A stretch of DNA of 51,919 nucleotides from an uncultured Bacteroidales bacterium (GCA_902760315.1 CACWFV010000015.1:1-51919), one strand, 5' to 3'. Counted from the stretch's first letter, positions 1 to 9,165 are shown. Translations and numbers: made by a program. The notes: generated from the letters alone by a model not told the origin.

Positions 1-403
1 AACAAATCCTGGGCGAATATCCGTGAAACAGATGTTCAAGCCGCGAGCGTTTGCCTGTTGCTCGAGTGCCTGCAGATAAACGTTCTGCAACGCCTTTGTA
101 GCCGAATACGACGGTGCAGGGCCCAGTCCTTTTGTTCCGGCGATGGACGATATGACAGCAATATGGCCATGTCCCTGTTGCGCAAAGTATCGGTATGCTT
201 CACCTATCATCCTTGAAAGCCAACAGCATTAGTCTCGACGGTAGCCAGTTCGATGTCCTCCTTCAACTCTCGGTTCTGCTTGCCGATGCCCGAAGCATAA
301 AAGAAGAGGTCCATACCTCCTACCCTTTCTATCGTTTCAACAACAGTCGAGCCACCTCCATGCCGATGCCCGACGAAGCACCAACGACGATTGCTTTTTT
401 CAT
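1..403 (-). pseudogene. Short-chain dehydrogenase/reductase pseudogene (partial, runs off the left edge)
   Basis: Conceptual translation on the minus strand gives an SDR oxidoreductase: GASSGIG nucleotide-binding motif right after the start, YSATK catalytic Tyr/Lys motif and an IRPGFV segment. It is broken twice. After about 24 codons the frame hits TAG, and resumes in another frame at ETIERVGGMDLFFYASG, so roughly 40 codons of the family's usual N-terminal Rossmann region are missing. A second single-base shift near 213 separates NAVGF from RMIGEAYRYFAQQ. The ATG at 401-403 overlaps the stop of the upstream gene as ATGA, so it was once the second gene of that operon. The substrate cannot be told. 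A sequencing error could explain the second shift but not the deletion. Confidence 0.8.
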
Positions 404-1122
404 TCCTTCAAATTGCCTTCCCATTCTTGATGGAGTCTGTTCCATTTCTCACTATGTGCACCAAGAGCACCTATTTGGCGCGGGTGTGCCAATGGTAAAA
501 CATTGATGGCATGACCATCGATGGTGGCAGTAGTTGCTTTGCCGTATCCGTATAAGTCAACGTATTCCTGGAGTGATTTATATGGAACGTCTGCCACATA
601 GTTTAAGAACTGCGCGATAGGTATATCACCAAGCAGAACCAGAAGTTTTGCTTGTGACTCTTTAAGTTCTTGAAGAATCTCTTCACATCGCTTTGCATCA
701 CAGAAGACTGTGGGGCGCTCAGGGATAGTGACTTTATTCAGACCGTATTGCTCAATCAGCGGATTGTAGCGTTCGGTGATAACCTTGACCTGACCAGAGT
801 TAAGACGTGTCTCAGGAAGAAGGTCGCAAAGCCATGCATCTTTCCTTGTGTACCCTAAAGTACCAAGGATATGCTCGTCGAGGACTTTTTCTTTCGGAAT
901 GGAAATCGAACTGATGATTTCTTTTGCTTCTTCGATGTTGCCATCCCAGAAGATACGTGGCTCACTTGCTACGGCTAGAGCTGTGCAAACAGTTTTGCCG
1001 TCTCTTTTCCAACGAGCATGTACGGCACTGGCATACACGCCTAGAACGAAAACTTTCTTGGGTGTGCGGTCTTGCTGTCTCAGTGGGTGGACAACTTGAC
1101 CAAAGGGATATTGGTAGTCCAT
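400..1122 (-). CDS. Uracil-DNA glycosylase superfamily-like protein
   Basis: A 240-residue cytoplasmic protein with no signal peptide. The layout resembles the UDG fold: an N-terminal strand and loop VFVLGVYASAVHARW, a central WLCDLLPETR, a hydrophobic strand LLVLLGDIPIAQF and a C-terminal LPLAHPRQ in the place where UDG families carry the HPS-type loop. The canonical catalytic motifs are not exact, so base-excision activity is unproven and I assign only the superfamily. It follows the gene at 1137-1754 by 14 bp and overlaps the broken SDR gene by 4 bp, so the three were probably one transcript from the promoter at 1778-1785. Its role could be DNA repair or a nucleic-acid-directed accessory function. 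Confidence 0.55.
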   Translation of the reverse strand: MDYQYPFGQVVHPLRQQDRTPKKVFVLGVYASAVHARWKRDGKTVCTALAVASEPRIFWDGNIEEAKEIISSISIPKEKVLDEHILGTLGYTRKDAWLCDLLPETRLNSGQVKVITERYNPLIEQYGLNKVTIPERPTVFCDAKRCEEILQELKESQAKLLVLLGDIPIAQFLNYVADVPYKSLQEYVDLYGYGKATTATIDGHAINVLPLAHPRQIGALGAHSEKWNRLHQEWEGNLKE

Positions 1123-1136
1123 ATATAACTTAAATA

Positions 1137-1754
1137 TTATTGTTCATCTATGAATTGTTGAATCTCTCCCAATGCTCCTATTTGCTTAGGTAGTAAGAAG
1201 ATATTTTTAGGATTAACTAATTTCCTAAAATGATCTTCTATCAATTCAATAGGAATTTCTTTTATGCTTTTTCTTGAATTGAAACCCACAGCCTTGATAT
1301 GACAGACTTTCCAGAATTGTAGGTTTTCGCTGAATGTTTTTGTATAAGTTGCCTCTGTTTTCTCCCACTTTTCAAACGAGAAAGCAATGGGCAATTCGTT
1401 ATTCTCGAGCATCTCCTTCAATTCTGAAAGTTCATATATTTTGCCGCGCAAGATATTGCTAAACATCCAGTCTGGAAAAGTGTTATCTGAAATAATAATC
1501 TTCCTGCCAGATGGATGAGAGATTACTTTGCCTCGACCTTCTGTTTTTGTTTTTTTTCGTGCTATTAAGGGCATGCTTTTATCTTCCAGCCATTCTCCAA
1601 TTACGCTTTCCCATTTATCTAGGACTTGTTTTGATAATTGAGGTTTATTTGGGGATTTTTTCCAAAGAACACCAATTTCACGAATTTTATTCATGATTTC
1701 ACTGTCAACCGTTGGTTCTTTTTTTAGAAAAGCTGGATATGAACTTTCTTTCAT
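1137..1754 (-). CDS. Protein of unknown function, about 205 residues
   Basis: I do not recognise the family. The start is taken at the ATG at 1754 (MKESSYPAFL); a longer reading from 1808 would begin upstream of the promoter and inside a terminator hairpin, so it is rejected. The protein is cytoplasmic and lysine-rich, with no membrane segment. A central stretch HPSGRKIIISDNTFPDWMF is followed by an alpha/beta C-terminal half ending LPKQIGALGEIQQFI. It sits 14 bp upstream of the UDG-like gene and is presumably co-transcribed. The region is AT-richer than the PUL, which suggests an accessory gene. A nuclease role would be a guess. Confidence 0.6.
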   Translation of the reverse strand: MKESSYPAFLKKEPTVDSEIMNKIREIGVLWKKSPNKPQLSKQVLDKWESVIGEWLEDKSMPLIARKKTKTEGRGKVISHPSGRKIIISDNTFPDWMFSNILRGKIYELSELKEMLENNELPIAFSFEKWEKTEATYTKTFSENLQFWKVCHIKAVGFNSRKSIKEIPIELIEDHFRKLVNPKNIFLLPKQIGALGEIQQFIDEQ

Positions 1755-1777
1755 ACTTACTATATTAATTGTGGGGG

Positions 1778-1785
1778 CAAATATA
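1778..1785 (-). promoter_or_regulatory. Promoter -7 box for the 1754-400 operon
   Basis: The minus strand reads TATATTTG, a perfect match to the Bacteroidetes TAnnTTTG box, about 25 bp upstream of the chosen ATG at 1754. Confidence 0.6.
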
Positions 1786-1786
1786 C

Positions 1787-1816
1787 AAAAAAATCCGGCT
1801 AAAACCAATAGCCGGA
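1787..1816 (-). terminator. Rho-independent terminator downstream of the GNAT gene
   Basis: An inverted repeat (TCCGGCTA and TAGCCGGA, 8 bp, 7-nt loop) is followed on the minus strand by seven T residues. It ends the leftward transcript of the acetyltransferase just before the next promoter. Confidence 0.7.
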
Positions 1817-1999
1817 GGAAGGTTTTTTGTTTAAAAATAAATTAGGCGTGTATAACTCTGCTACAGAAGAACTGTGCCAGGCTGGGAAAACCTCTTTGTG
1901 TTCACGGATGATGTTGACCAGGTCGTAGTAACATTGGGGATGGACTTGAAGGTCCGTCAACAACTGGAGTTCGTAGGTGCCTCCGCCTGGAGATATTCC
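1797..1999 (-). other. Open frame continuing in phase after the GNAT stop codon
   Basis: Past the TAG stop of the acetyltransferase the same frame stays open for about 65 codons (it contains TYELQLLTDLQVHPQCYYD and REHKEVFPAW) and closes inside the terminator hairpin. It reads like protein but has no start codon of its own that I favour. It may be a decayed gene end or chance. Confidence 0.3.
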
Positions 2000-2482
2000 C
2001 TATATTCTCTGATAGGCCAATCTTTCGTCACCCGACAACAGGTAGATAATACCGCAATAGGAGAAACCGTGTTTCAAGAGATTGTGCTGCATTATCTTAT
2101 TGTCTCGATGCGTATCAATGCGAATATTCCTGTCGCGAGACAAGCAGAAATCCATGATACTGCTAAACACGCCATGAACCTCAGGATAGCTGGCAATGCG
2201 GTGCACCACGTGGTAATCCGTCTCATCATCCAGCCACTTGCCATCATATATCTTATTGTAGGTCAAGTCGGGGGATGGCAGAAAGGCGAAATAGCCCACT
2301 ACCCTACCTTCTTCCTCCACGACAAAGCCTCCTTTCTTCTCCATGTCCCCTTTTACAATTTCCTCTGACGGATAGCCTTCACCCCATTGATACATATTAC
2401 CAGACTGCCGCATAATTCCCTTAGCAGCACTAAACACCTGCATAATAGCATCCATATCCGTCAGTCTGGCTTCTCTTATCAT
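2000..2482 (-). CDS. GNAT-family N-acetyltransferase
   Basis: A 160-residue cytoplasmic acetyltransferase that would transfer acetyl from acetyl-CoA to an amine. It starts MIREARLTDMDAIMQVF, the typical GNAT N-terminal strand and helix. It has the central beta strands GGFVVEEEGRVVGYFAF and the segment VVHRIASYPEVHGVFSSIMDFC, where the acetyl-CoA-binding motif A lies, then the RIDTHRDNKIMQHNLLKHGF motif common in this family. The start at 2482 is preceded by a promoter box at 2517-2524. It is monocistronic, closed by the hairpin at 1787-1816. The substrate is unknown. Confidence 0.85.
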   Translation of the reverse strand: MIREARLTDMDAIMQVFSAAKGIMRQSGNMYQWGEGYPSEEIVKGDMEKKGGFVVEEEGRVVGYFAFLPSPDLTYNKIYDGKWLDDETDYHVVHRIASYPEVHGVFSSIMDFCLSRDRNIRIDTHRDNKIMQHNLLKHGFSYCGIIYLLSGDERLAYQRI

Positions 2483-2516
2483 TCTTTATTCTCTTAATAG
2501 TGTCAGTATTCGTTTG

Positions 2517-2524
2517 CAAAGATA
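2517..2524 (-). promoter_or_regulatory. Promoter -7 box for the GNAT gene
   Basis: The minus strand reads TATCTTTG (TAnnTTTG), about 35 bp upstream of the ATG at 2482. Confidence 0.55.
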
Positions 2525-3079
2525 AATAGTTTTCTCAAGAAAAAGAATACTAAAGCGGCATTTTTTGAATTATTCATCGCGATATTTCAATAATGTCGCC
2601 TGTTCTTTGACCTCATCTCCAAATTTTTTCGCGCTCAAAAGATGCAAAATTTTTTATCAATATCTGGCCAAATAGCTTTTTCCCATTGATAAAACAGGAA
2701 CCAGCTCCCTGTTTCACATGGGAACACCAACCATTGGTTAAACTCCCGTCAGTCCATAGAGATGGTATACGATGCGGCCAATATCGGATTCAAAGCGGAT
2801 CATGAGAACCGTCCCGTTTTTTTTCAAGAATAAATGCTACATCCATGTCGTTTCATTATCCAAATTACCGACTTCGTCGCAAAGATAAGATGTTTCTCTG
2901 AAACTTCCGAATATTTCAGCACTTTTTATGCTTTCTTCCCAAATTCCGCAGCATTTTAGTTTAACATAACTTTATGGACAAATTACCCTATAGAGAATTC
3001 CTGGCGATGATGCCAAATAGTTTATTTTCAAGATATTATGGTCATGATTACGGACTATTGTACTTCTAATGACCAATTT
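2525..3079. other. Gene-free stretch of about 550 bp
   Basis: No credible gene on either strand. It holds the 64-bp repeat at 2752-2815, a small hairpin around 2693-2712 (ACAGG and CCTGT arms) and a lone TATCTTTG box on the minus strand at 2880-2887 that serves no visible gene. It looks like decayed accessory DNA. Confidence 0.6.
2752..2815 (+). repeat. 64-bp dispersed repeat, copy 1
   Basis: Aligns without gaps to 47913-47976; about 50 of 64 bases are identical by hand alignment, and the last 14 bases are the most conserved (ending GAGAACCGTCCC). Differences fall at all three codon positions, so it is probably not a conserved peptide. It is possibly a REP-like or element-end repeat; copy 2 lies just beyond the Y1 transposase-like gene. 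Confidence 0.6.
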
Positions 3080-3106
3080 GGGTTAAAATAAGGAATAACC
3101 TATTCC
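3080..3106 (-). terminator. Terminator at the end of the hybrid sensor gene
   Basis: GGAATA and TATTCC arms (3092-3106) overlap the sensor stop codon and are followed on the minus strand by TTATTTTAA. Confidence 0.5.
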
Positions 3107-6100
3107 GTTTTAGAATTGTAATACTGGCTTGGGGATACACCGTAGAACTTCTTGAAGAGGGCCGAGAAGGAGGTGGGGCTGGAAAATCCACAGGTATAGG
3201 TTACCTCCGAGACGTTCATCTTTCCGCAGGCCAGCAGTTCGGCGGCCTTCTTCAAGCGCACCTTGCGGATGAAGTCGTGCGGCGTCTGGCCCGTCAAGTC
3301 TTTCATCTTGCGGTTTAGGTGGACGCGACTGAGACCCACCTCACTGGCTATCATGTCCATCGTCAGGTTCTCGTCGTCCAGATGGTCGTTGATGGCCTTC
3401 ATGATGTTGGCAAGGAGTTTCTCGTCGGGCGACTTGACAGATTTTGGCGCAGTTTTTCCCTCCAACTGGTCGGTGTGTTCATATTTCAGACGCAGGGTGC
3501 GAGTCCGCTGTATCAGGTTGACGATGGTCTGGCGGAGAATGTCCATGTTGAACGGCTTGACGATGTAGGCATCGGCACCCGTGGTGAGTCCTCGCAGACG
3601 ATCTTCGTCCATATTCATGGCCGTCAGCATCACGACGGGCACGTGGCTGGTGGCGAGGTTTGAGCGTAGACTCATGCAGAGCGTATTGCCGTCCATGTCT
3701 GGCATCATTACGTCGCTGAGCACCAGGTCGGGCACACTGCGCATGATTTCTGCGAAAGCCTGTCGTCCGTCGGTGAAGGCTTTGATATCATAGTCGTTGC
3801 AGAGTTCCTGCACCAGATAGTCGCGTATTTCCTCGTCATCTTCGGCAATCACCAGGATGGGGCGCTGACGGGTGGGCGCCTCGATGGGGCCTTCTACCGT
3901 ATCGTCGCTGTCCTCCACTTCTGCCAATGTCAGTTGCTCGGCCGTTTCCACGTCGGGTTCGACCGCCATCTCGTCAGCCTTCAGGTGTTCTGAGCCTAAG
4001 GGCAGGGAGATGACGAACTCGCAGCCTTGCTCCAGATTATGGGCGGAGATGGTGCCATAGTGCAACTCTACCAATGAGCGGGCGAGGTCGAGACCGATGC
4101 CCGTACCCGTCTGCTGACCGCTCTGCTTGCTGTCCGACTGATAGAAACGTTCAAAAATCTGCTCCAGTTTGTCCTCGGGAATTTTCTCACCGTTGTCGCG
4201 AATGGCGATGGTAGCATTTTGGTCGTCGTGGGTGACGCGGATGGCAATCTCACCACCTGTTGGTGTGAACTTGAAGGCATTCGACAGCACGTTCAGGATG
4301 ACCTTGTCGAAGTAACGGCGATCTATCCAGATGGGAAGCGTCTCAGAATCGTGGTCATAGAGAAAGTGGATTTGTCGGTTGCGGGCCTGATGCTCGAACA
4401 GAGAGTAGAGTTCCTGGATGAAACCCACAAGGTCGGTTTCGCGCATCCGCATCTGCATCTGTCCCTTGTCAATCTTGCGCAGGTCCATCATTTGGTTGAT
4501 GAGTCCCAGGATGCGCTCGGCATTGCGGCGCATAATCTCGTAGATGCCCCTCTTCTGTGGGTCTTTTTCGCGCTTGATGAGCGACAGCAGCGGTGTGACG
4601 ATGAGCGTCATGGGCGTGCGGATGTCGTGGCTGAAGTTCATGAAGAAGCGCAACTTCGCCTCGCTCAGTTCCTCAGCATGGATATGCTCCTGCAACTGCA
4701 TCTGTTCACGCACCCGGTCCCTGCGATAGGCGATGTAGCGCCATACGATGAGAGCCAGCAGTAAGGCGTAGAGCAAATATGCCCACCACGAACGATACCA
4801 CGGGGCATGCACCACAACTGTAAACGTGCGCTCGGCTGTCTCTGTGCCTTTGTAGGTAGCCTTAATGCGGAAACGGTAGGTGCCGGGGGTCAGACGCGAG
4901 AAGGTAATCTCGTTTGTTCCCTGCTGCAGTGATACAAACGGGTCGCCGTTGATGCTATACAGATAGGTGATGCGCTCTGGATCGTCGAAGGTCAGCGTGG
5001 AAAAACGAACGGCAAACGAGTTGTCGCCGTAGTCCAATTCGAAGTGTTGGCTCTGGGTGACCAGCGTGTCGGTCACCTGGTAACTGCCCGACAGCGTGGT
5101 CTGATCGACAGGCATACCATTGATGGTGAAGGCCGTCAGACTGACGGTGGCGTTCCACTCACGATGGTCGATGTCGGCAGGGTTGAACCACGTGATGCCG
5201 CCCGTGCCGCAGAATAACAGTCGTCCGTCTGTCATGGCCCACGAGCCGCCAGTAGTGAAATAGTTGGACTGCAGACCGTCCTCCACATAGTAGTTCTGGA
5301 ACTTATTGCCCTTGGGGTTCAGACAGGAGAGCCCCATGTCGGTGCCTATCCAGAGTTGGCCCAACTGGTCTTTCTCTATTGATGTGATGGTATTGCTGGG
5401 CAACCCCTGCTCCGTGGTGTAATGGCCCAGTTCTCGCTTGCGCAGGTCGTAGTGGAACAGTCCCTCGGTGGTGCCTATCCAGAGTGCATTATTGTATTCA
5501 CGGGCCAGATAGACGTTGGCACCAGGCATCAGACACTTGCCGCCAAAGATGCCATTCCACGTCAGGTTGTCAAGGTCCAGACAGTTCAGACCGTTGTCGG
5601 CAGCCACATAGAGGCGATGGCCGTCGGGCGACACCGACAGCTGGGAGATGAAGTCGTGCGAGAGTCCGTTCCCCGCAGGGGCATCCTCCGAGCGGAACTG
5701 TCTGACGGCTCCGTCCTTGGCGAACATCAGCAGCCCGTGTCCCATCGTACCTGCCCATCCCCGTCCGTTGCGGTCTTTGGCGTAGTCGGTGATGCTGAGG
5801 AAATCTAACTGTGGGATTTTCATCGGGTGATACCGTGCGGTCTTCGGGTCGATCCATCCGCCGCCCTCACCATAGGAACCCAGCCAGATGCGCCCGTCAT
5901 CGCCCTCGCCGATGGTCAGCACGGTCGAGGGTACATCGTCGGAAAAGTGCTTGACGAGACGCCCTTCCTTGTCCAAGCAATAGACACCGTCCTTGTCGGT
6001 GCCGAGCCACGTATTGTCCCTGCTATCCACGAAGACGCAGCAGATATTGGAGGAGCCTATCACGTTCTTGGCTCCTGCCTTGTGACCCATATAGTGGAAG

Positions 6101-7068
6101 CCTAACGAGGAGGGCGGCTGCTGGAACACGCCTTTCTCGCTCATGCCTAACCAGACGTTGTCGCTGCCGTCCTCAACGATGGCATACACCTTGCTCTTCG
6201 ACAGTTCCACCTCGTGGCTGTAGTAGGGATTGGTGGTCAGTTCACCCGTCAGTGGGTTATACACACCGATGCCCCTGCCGTCGAAGCCCACGAGGATGTT
6301 GCCCGTATGGTCGGGATAGAGGGCTGGGACAGGCGTATTGTACGTTTCCGCTATGTGGACGAACTGCTCACCCTGCTTGCGGAACAATCCCCGGTTGGCA
6401 GTGCCCACATAGACACAGCCCGTCATGTCGGTGCAGACGGTGTAGTACTTCGTGCCGTCCGCGTTGTTCATATATTGTTTGGCATGCTTGCCGTCATAGC
6501 TGTAAACACCGTTCTCTGCGGCGATCCATAGCCCGCCAGCATTGTCCTCGGCCATGCTGCGTATCTCACCAGCTCCCTGCAACTTGACGGGCATCTGACG
6601 GGCAGTCAGGTCCTTCACCAACAGCAGCCCGTCGGTCGAGGTGCCAGCCACCAGTTCGCCGTTCTTACGCTCCAACAGGCAGTTCACATTGCCGTAAATA
6701 TTCTCGCCCTTCTCGTTCAGTTTCTTTACATCGCGGAACTGCACACCGTCGTAGGCCTGCAGACTGGCGTAGGAACCGAAGTACAGTCGTCCGTCGGCTG
6801 CCTGTGCCATACACAGCACATGGTTGCCAGCCATTCCTGCGGCATTCTTCTGTCCCCGCTTGAAAGTCTGGAACTGGTAGCCGTCGTACTGCACGATGCC
6901 GTTGCTCGTCACCGCCCACAGAAACCCGTTCCTGTCGATATACAACTGGTTGATGAACAACCCCGACCGCAAGTGGTCTATATCGAAGAACTTACCCGCC
7001 TGCGCCCATGCTGTCTGTGCAGCAAAGGCGAGGAGCATCGTCACGCAAATCAACAGACGTTTCGTCAT
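3100..7068 (-). CDS. Hybrid two-component system (HTCS) sensor/regulator of the PUL
   Basis: A 1322-residue single-chain sensor that binds an oligosaccharide in the periplasm and activates PUL transcription. In order: signal peptide (1-23, ending AWAQ), two seven-bladed Reg_prop beta-propellers (about 25-660), a Y_Y_Y domain, one membrane helix (about 757-780), a histidine kinase with the phospho-acceptor FSHDIRTP (His814) and an ATPase domain (GTGIGLDLA), a receiver (Asp1119 in VLSDVMMPDMDG), and a C-terminal AraC-type HTH (about 1215-1320). The start ATG at 7068 overlaps the GH42 stop as ATGA and has AGGAGAAG just upstream, so a longer start at 7095 is rejected. The length and architecture are typical. 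It probably binds the six direct-repeat operators between 9.2 and 24.5 kb. Confidence 0.95.
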   Translation of the reverse strand: MTKRLLICVTMLLAFAAQTAWAQAGKFFDIDHLRSGLFINQLYIDRNGFLWAVTSNGIVQYDGYQFQTFKRGQKNAAGMAGNHVLCMAQAADGRLYFGSYASLQAYDGVQFRDVKKLNEKGENIYGNVNCLLERKNGELVAGTSTDGLLLVKDLTARQMPVKLQGAGEIRSMAEDNAGGLWIAAENGVYSYDGKHAKQYMNNADGTKYYTVCTDMTGCVYVGTANRGLFRKQGEQFVHIAETYNTPVPALYPDHTGNILVGFDGRGIGVYNPLTGELTTNPYYSHEVELSKSKVYAIVEDGSDNVWLGMSEKGVFQQPPSSLGFHYMGHKAGAKNVIGSSNICCVFVDSRDNTWLGTDKDGVYCLDKEGRLVKHFSDDVPSTVLTIGEGDDGRIWLGSYGEGGGWIDPKTARYHPMKIPQLDFLSITDYAKDRNGRGWAGTMGHGLLMFAKDGAVRQFRSEDAPAGNGLSHDFISQLSVSPDGHRLYVAADNGLNCLDLDNLTWNGIFGGKCLMPGANVYLAREYNNALWIGTTEGLFHYDLRKRELGHYTTEQGLPSNTITSIEKDQLGQLWIGTDMGLSCLNPKGNKFQNYYVEDGLQSNYFTTGGSWAMTDGRLLFCGTGGITWFNPADIDHREWNATVSLTAFTINGMPVDQTTLSGSYQVTDTLVTQSQHFELDYGDNSFAVRFSTLTFDDPERITYLYSINGDPFVSLQQGTNEITFSRLTPGTYRFRIKATYKGTETAERTFTVVVHAPWYRSWWAYLLYALLLALIVWRYIAYRRDRVREQMQLQEHIHAEELSEAKLRFFMNFSHDIRTPMTLIVTPLLSLIKREKDPQKRGIYEIMRRNAERILGLINQMMDLRKIDKGQMQMRMRETDLVGFIQELYSLFEHQARNRQIHFLYDHDSETLPIWIDRRYFDKVILNVLSNAFKFTPTGGEIAIRVTHDDQNATIAIRDNGEKIPEDKLEQIFERFYQSDSKQSGQQTGTGIGLDLARSLVELHYGTISAHNLEQGCEFVISLPLGSEHLKADEMAVEPDVETAEQLTLAEVEDSDDTVEGPIEAPTRQRPILVIAEDDEEIRDYLVQELCNDYDIKAFTDGRQAFAEIMRSVPDLVLSDVMMPDMDGNTLCMSLRSNLATSHVPVVMLTAMNMDEDRLRGLTTGADAYIVKPFNMDILRQTIVNLIQRTRTLRLKYEHTDQLEGKTAPKSVKSPDEKLLANIMKAINDHLDDENLTMDMIASEVGLSRVHLNRKMKDLTGQTPHDFIRKVRLKKAAELLACGKMNVSEVTYTCGFSSPTSFSALFKKFYGVSPSQYYNSKTE

Positions 7069-9143
7069 TTTTCTTCTCCTATTACTACGCCCCACGGCTC
7101 GATGGTGATGTCCTGGCCCTTGGCGAGGGCCTGCTTGTCGAGCAGCGACTGGCTGACGGGATAGGGCCAGGCGACGGTCTTGGGCTCGTAGGAGAAATTG
7201 AAGAGGTAGTGAATCTGACGCCCCTTGGCGTTAGTGCCGGAGCGGAGGATGACGGGGAACTGGTACTGGCGCTCAACGATTGCGATACCCTTGCGGTCGG
7301 CAGCGCGGGCGATGAGTTTATATAGGAGGTCGGTAGATGGCACGGTGCCGATGTAGATGAGGTGGCCCTTGCCGTACTGGTTCTCCGTGATGCAGGGCCA
7401 CTGGCCGAAGAACTGGTGCTCGACGGTGCCCAGGGGCTGGGCCGTGGTCAGTTGCAGGAACTCCATCCAGGTGTTGACGGTATTATCCGCAGCTCCGATG
7501 CTGTTGGGCTTCAGCGGCAGTTTGTTGATGCTCGAATACTCTTGATAGGTGAAGCCGCAGGCTTCGGCCAGCGGACCGGGTGCCAGCACGGGGCGCACAG
7601 CGTTGTCGTAGTTGGTGTAGCCGCTCTTGAAGAGCATCACCACCTCGCCGCCCTTGTGCACGTAGTCGCTGATTTTCCGCAGCAGTTCGTCGGTGGCCAC
7701 ATAGAGCGAGGGCACCACGAGCATGTCGTACTGCGAGAAATCCTGCATCTCGGGCTTATCGACAGGCAGGATGTCGCACTCGATGTTCTGACGGTAGAGC
7801 GCGTCGTACATCATGTTCACCTTGTATTGGTCGCGGTCGGTGTAGGGCATGAAGTCGAGGGCGTGCTTCGAGTCGTGGCTGAAGAGCAGGGCCACGCGGT
7901 TCCGCTTCTTCAAGTTCACCAGACGGTCGCCAATCTTTTCCAACTCCTTGGCTCCCCGCTGGAACTCACGATAGACGCGGTTGGGCTTGCCGTCGTGACC
8001 GAGGATGCCGCGCCAATAGGTCTCCTGACCGTAGTGCAGCGTACTCCAGTGCCAGTATTCCACCATGTTCGCTCCGCCCGAGAGGAAGGCGTACATATTC
8101 TGGCGCAACTGCCCGTCGTAGGGCGGCCACTGGTTGCGGCTCGACCAGCCCGTGCCTTGGGCGTTGGTCTCGGTGATGAGGAAGTTGTGGCTGCGGCTGA
8201 CAGTACGCATGAAGTCGCACGAGTAACTGATCCACTGGCCGTCCTGTCCGTTCTGCATGGTGTAATAAACGTTGATGGCGGGGTACTCCATCTGTCGGAA
8301 TGCCTCCACCTGGTCGATGTCGTAGAAACTGGGCATGAAGCAGTGCATGATGAACTGGTCTGGGCGCTTGTACTCGCTCACGATGTCGGCCTGCCAGTTC
8401 AGGAAGTCGGCAGTCACCTTGCGGTTCCAGCGCTCCCACCACACCTTATACGAGGGGTTCGTCACGCCCTTGCGGTCGTAGAAGTCCTCCCAGCGGTTGA
8501 TGTTCATGCCCCAGTAGTTCAGTCCCCAGCGGCGGTTCAGCGCCTTCAGGTCGCCACCGAACTCCTGCCTGATATACTCGCGGAAGCCCTCGAAGTAGTC
8601 GGGGTTGTCTATCTTGCGCGCCTCCACCTCGTTATCCACCTGATAGCCGATGATGGCGGGGTGCTGGGCGTAGTGCTCCATCATCTTGCGGATGATGCGC
8701 TCCGAGTAGCGGCGGTAGGTGGCATTCAGCAGGTCCATGTTCTGCCGGATGCCGTAGTGACTCTGTCCACCGTCCCATGTCTGCGACAGCACCTCGGGGT
8801 GCTCCGCTGCCAGCCACGACGGAATGCTGTAGGTCGGCGTACCGAGGATGACCTTGATGCCCGCCTTGTGCAGCGCGTCGATGATGCGGTCCATCCATGC
8901 GAACTCAAACTGCCCGTCCTGCGGCTCGAATAGCGACCATGTCGATTCGCCCACGCGCACCACCGTCAGTCCCGCCTCCTTCATCAGCCGGATGTCCTCG
9001 TCGAGCCGGTCCGTCGGCGTGTATTCCGCATAGTACGCAGCACCATACAGCGGTTTGTCAAACTGGTACACCTTGTTCTCTCCCTTGGCAGAAGCCGTCA
9101 TTGTGAGCAGCCATCCAGCTACCATCAGTAATACTTTTTTCAT
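7065..9143 (-). CDS. Secreted GH42 beta-galactosidase
   Basis: A 692-residue enzyme that should release terminal beta-galactose. A signal peptide (MKKVLLMVAGWLLTMTASA) is followed by the GH42 (beta/alpha)8 barrel. The acid/base is Glu172 in IIGYQVDNE and the nucleophile Glu325 in FLITETNAQG. A trimerisation-type domain follows (VALLFSHDSKHALDFMPY onward), then a small beta domain. The length fits family 42. The start at 9143 gives a clean signal peptide; an upstream in-frame ATG at 9179 lies inside the promoter. It is the first gene of an operon with the HTCS (4-bp overlap), unusual in that sensor and enzyme share a transcript. Beta-1,4-galactan side chains or galactosylated hemicellulose are plausible substrates. 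Confidence 0.88.
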   Translation of the reverse strand: MKKVLLMVAGWLLTMTASAKGENKVYQFDKPLYGAAYYAEYTPTDRLDEDIRLMKEAGLTVVRVGESTWSLFEPQDGQFEFAWMDRIIDALHKAGIKVILGTPTYSIPSWLAAEHPEVLSQTWDGGQSHYGIRQNMDLLNATYRRYSERIIRKMMEHYAQHPAIIGYQVDNEVEARKIDNPDYFEGFREYIRQEFGGDLKALNRRWGLNYWGMNINRWEDFYDRKGVTNPSYKVWWERWNRKVTADFLNWQADIVSEYKRPDQFIMHCFMPSFYDIDQVEAFRQMEYPAINVYYTMQNGQDGQWISYSCDFMRTVSRSHNFLITETNAQGTGWSSRNQWPPYDGQLRQNMYAFLSGGANMVEYWHWSTLHYGQETYWRGILGHDGKPNRVYREFQRGAKELEKIGDRLVNLKKRNRVALLFSHDSKHALDFMPYTDRDQYKVNMMYDALYRQNIECDILPVDKPEMQDFSQYDMLVVPSLYVATDELLRKISDYVHKGGEVVMLFKSGYTNYDNAVRPVLAPGPLAEACGFTYQEYSSINKLPLKPNSIGAADNTVNTWMEFLQLTTAQPLGTVEHQFFGQWPCITENQYGKGHLIYIGTVPSTDLLYKLIARAADRKGIAIVERQYQFPVILRSGTNAKGRQIHYLFNFSYEPKTVAWPYPVSQSLLDKQALAKGQDITIEPWGVVIGEEK

Positions 9144-9165
9144 TGTCCTAATAGATTTTATGGCG

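Noticed and set aside
195-506. Plus-strand frame of 103 codons at the left edge
   Set aside because: It is antisense to the SDR pseudogene and UDG-like gene, whose motifs are clear on the minus strand.
400-1754. The string QIGALG appears in both the UDG-like and the unknown protein
   Set aside because: The surrounding residues do not align, so this is taken as coincidence rather than shared ancestry.
7362-8933. Long open frame (523 codons) on the plus strand opposite GH42
   Set aside because: It is a Val/Leu/His-rich shadow of the GC-rich GH42 codons, with no start signal and no domain. The minus-strand GH42 has intact catalytic residues.
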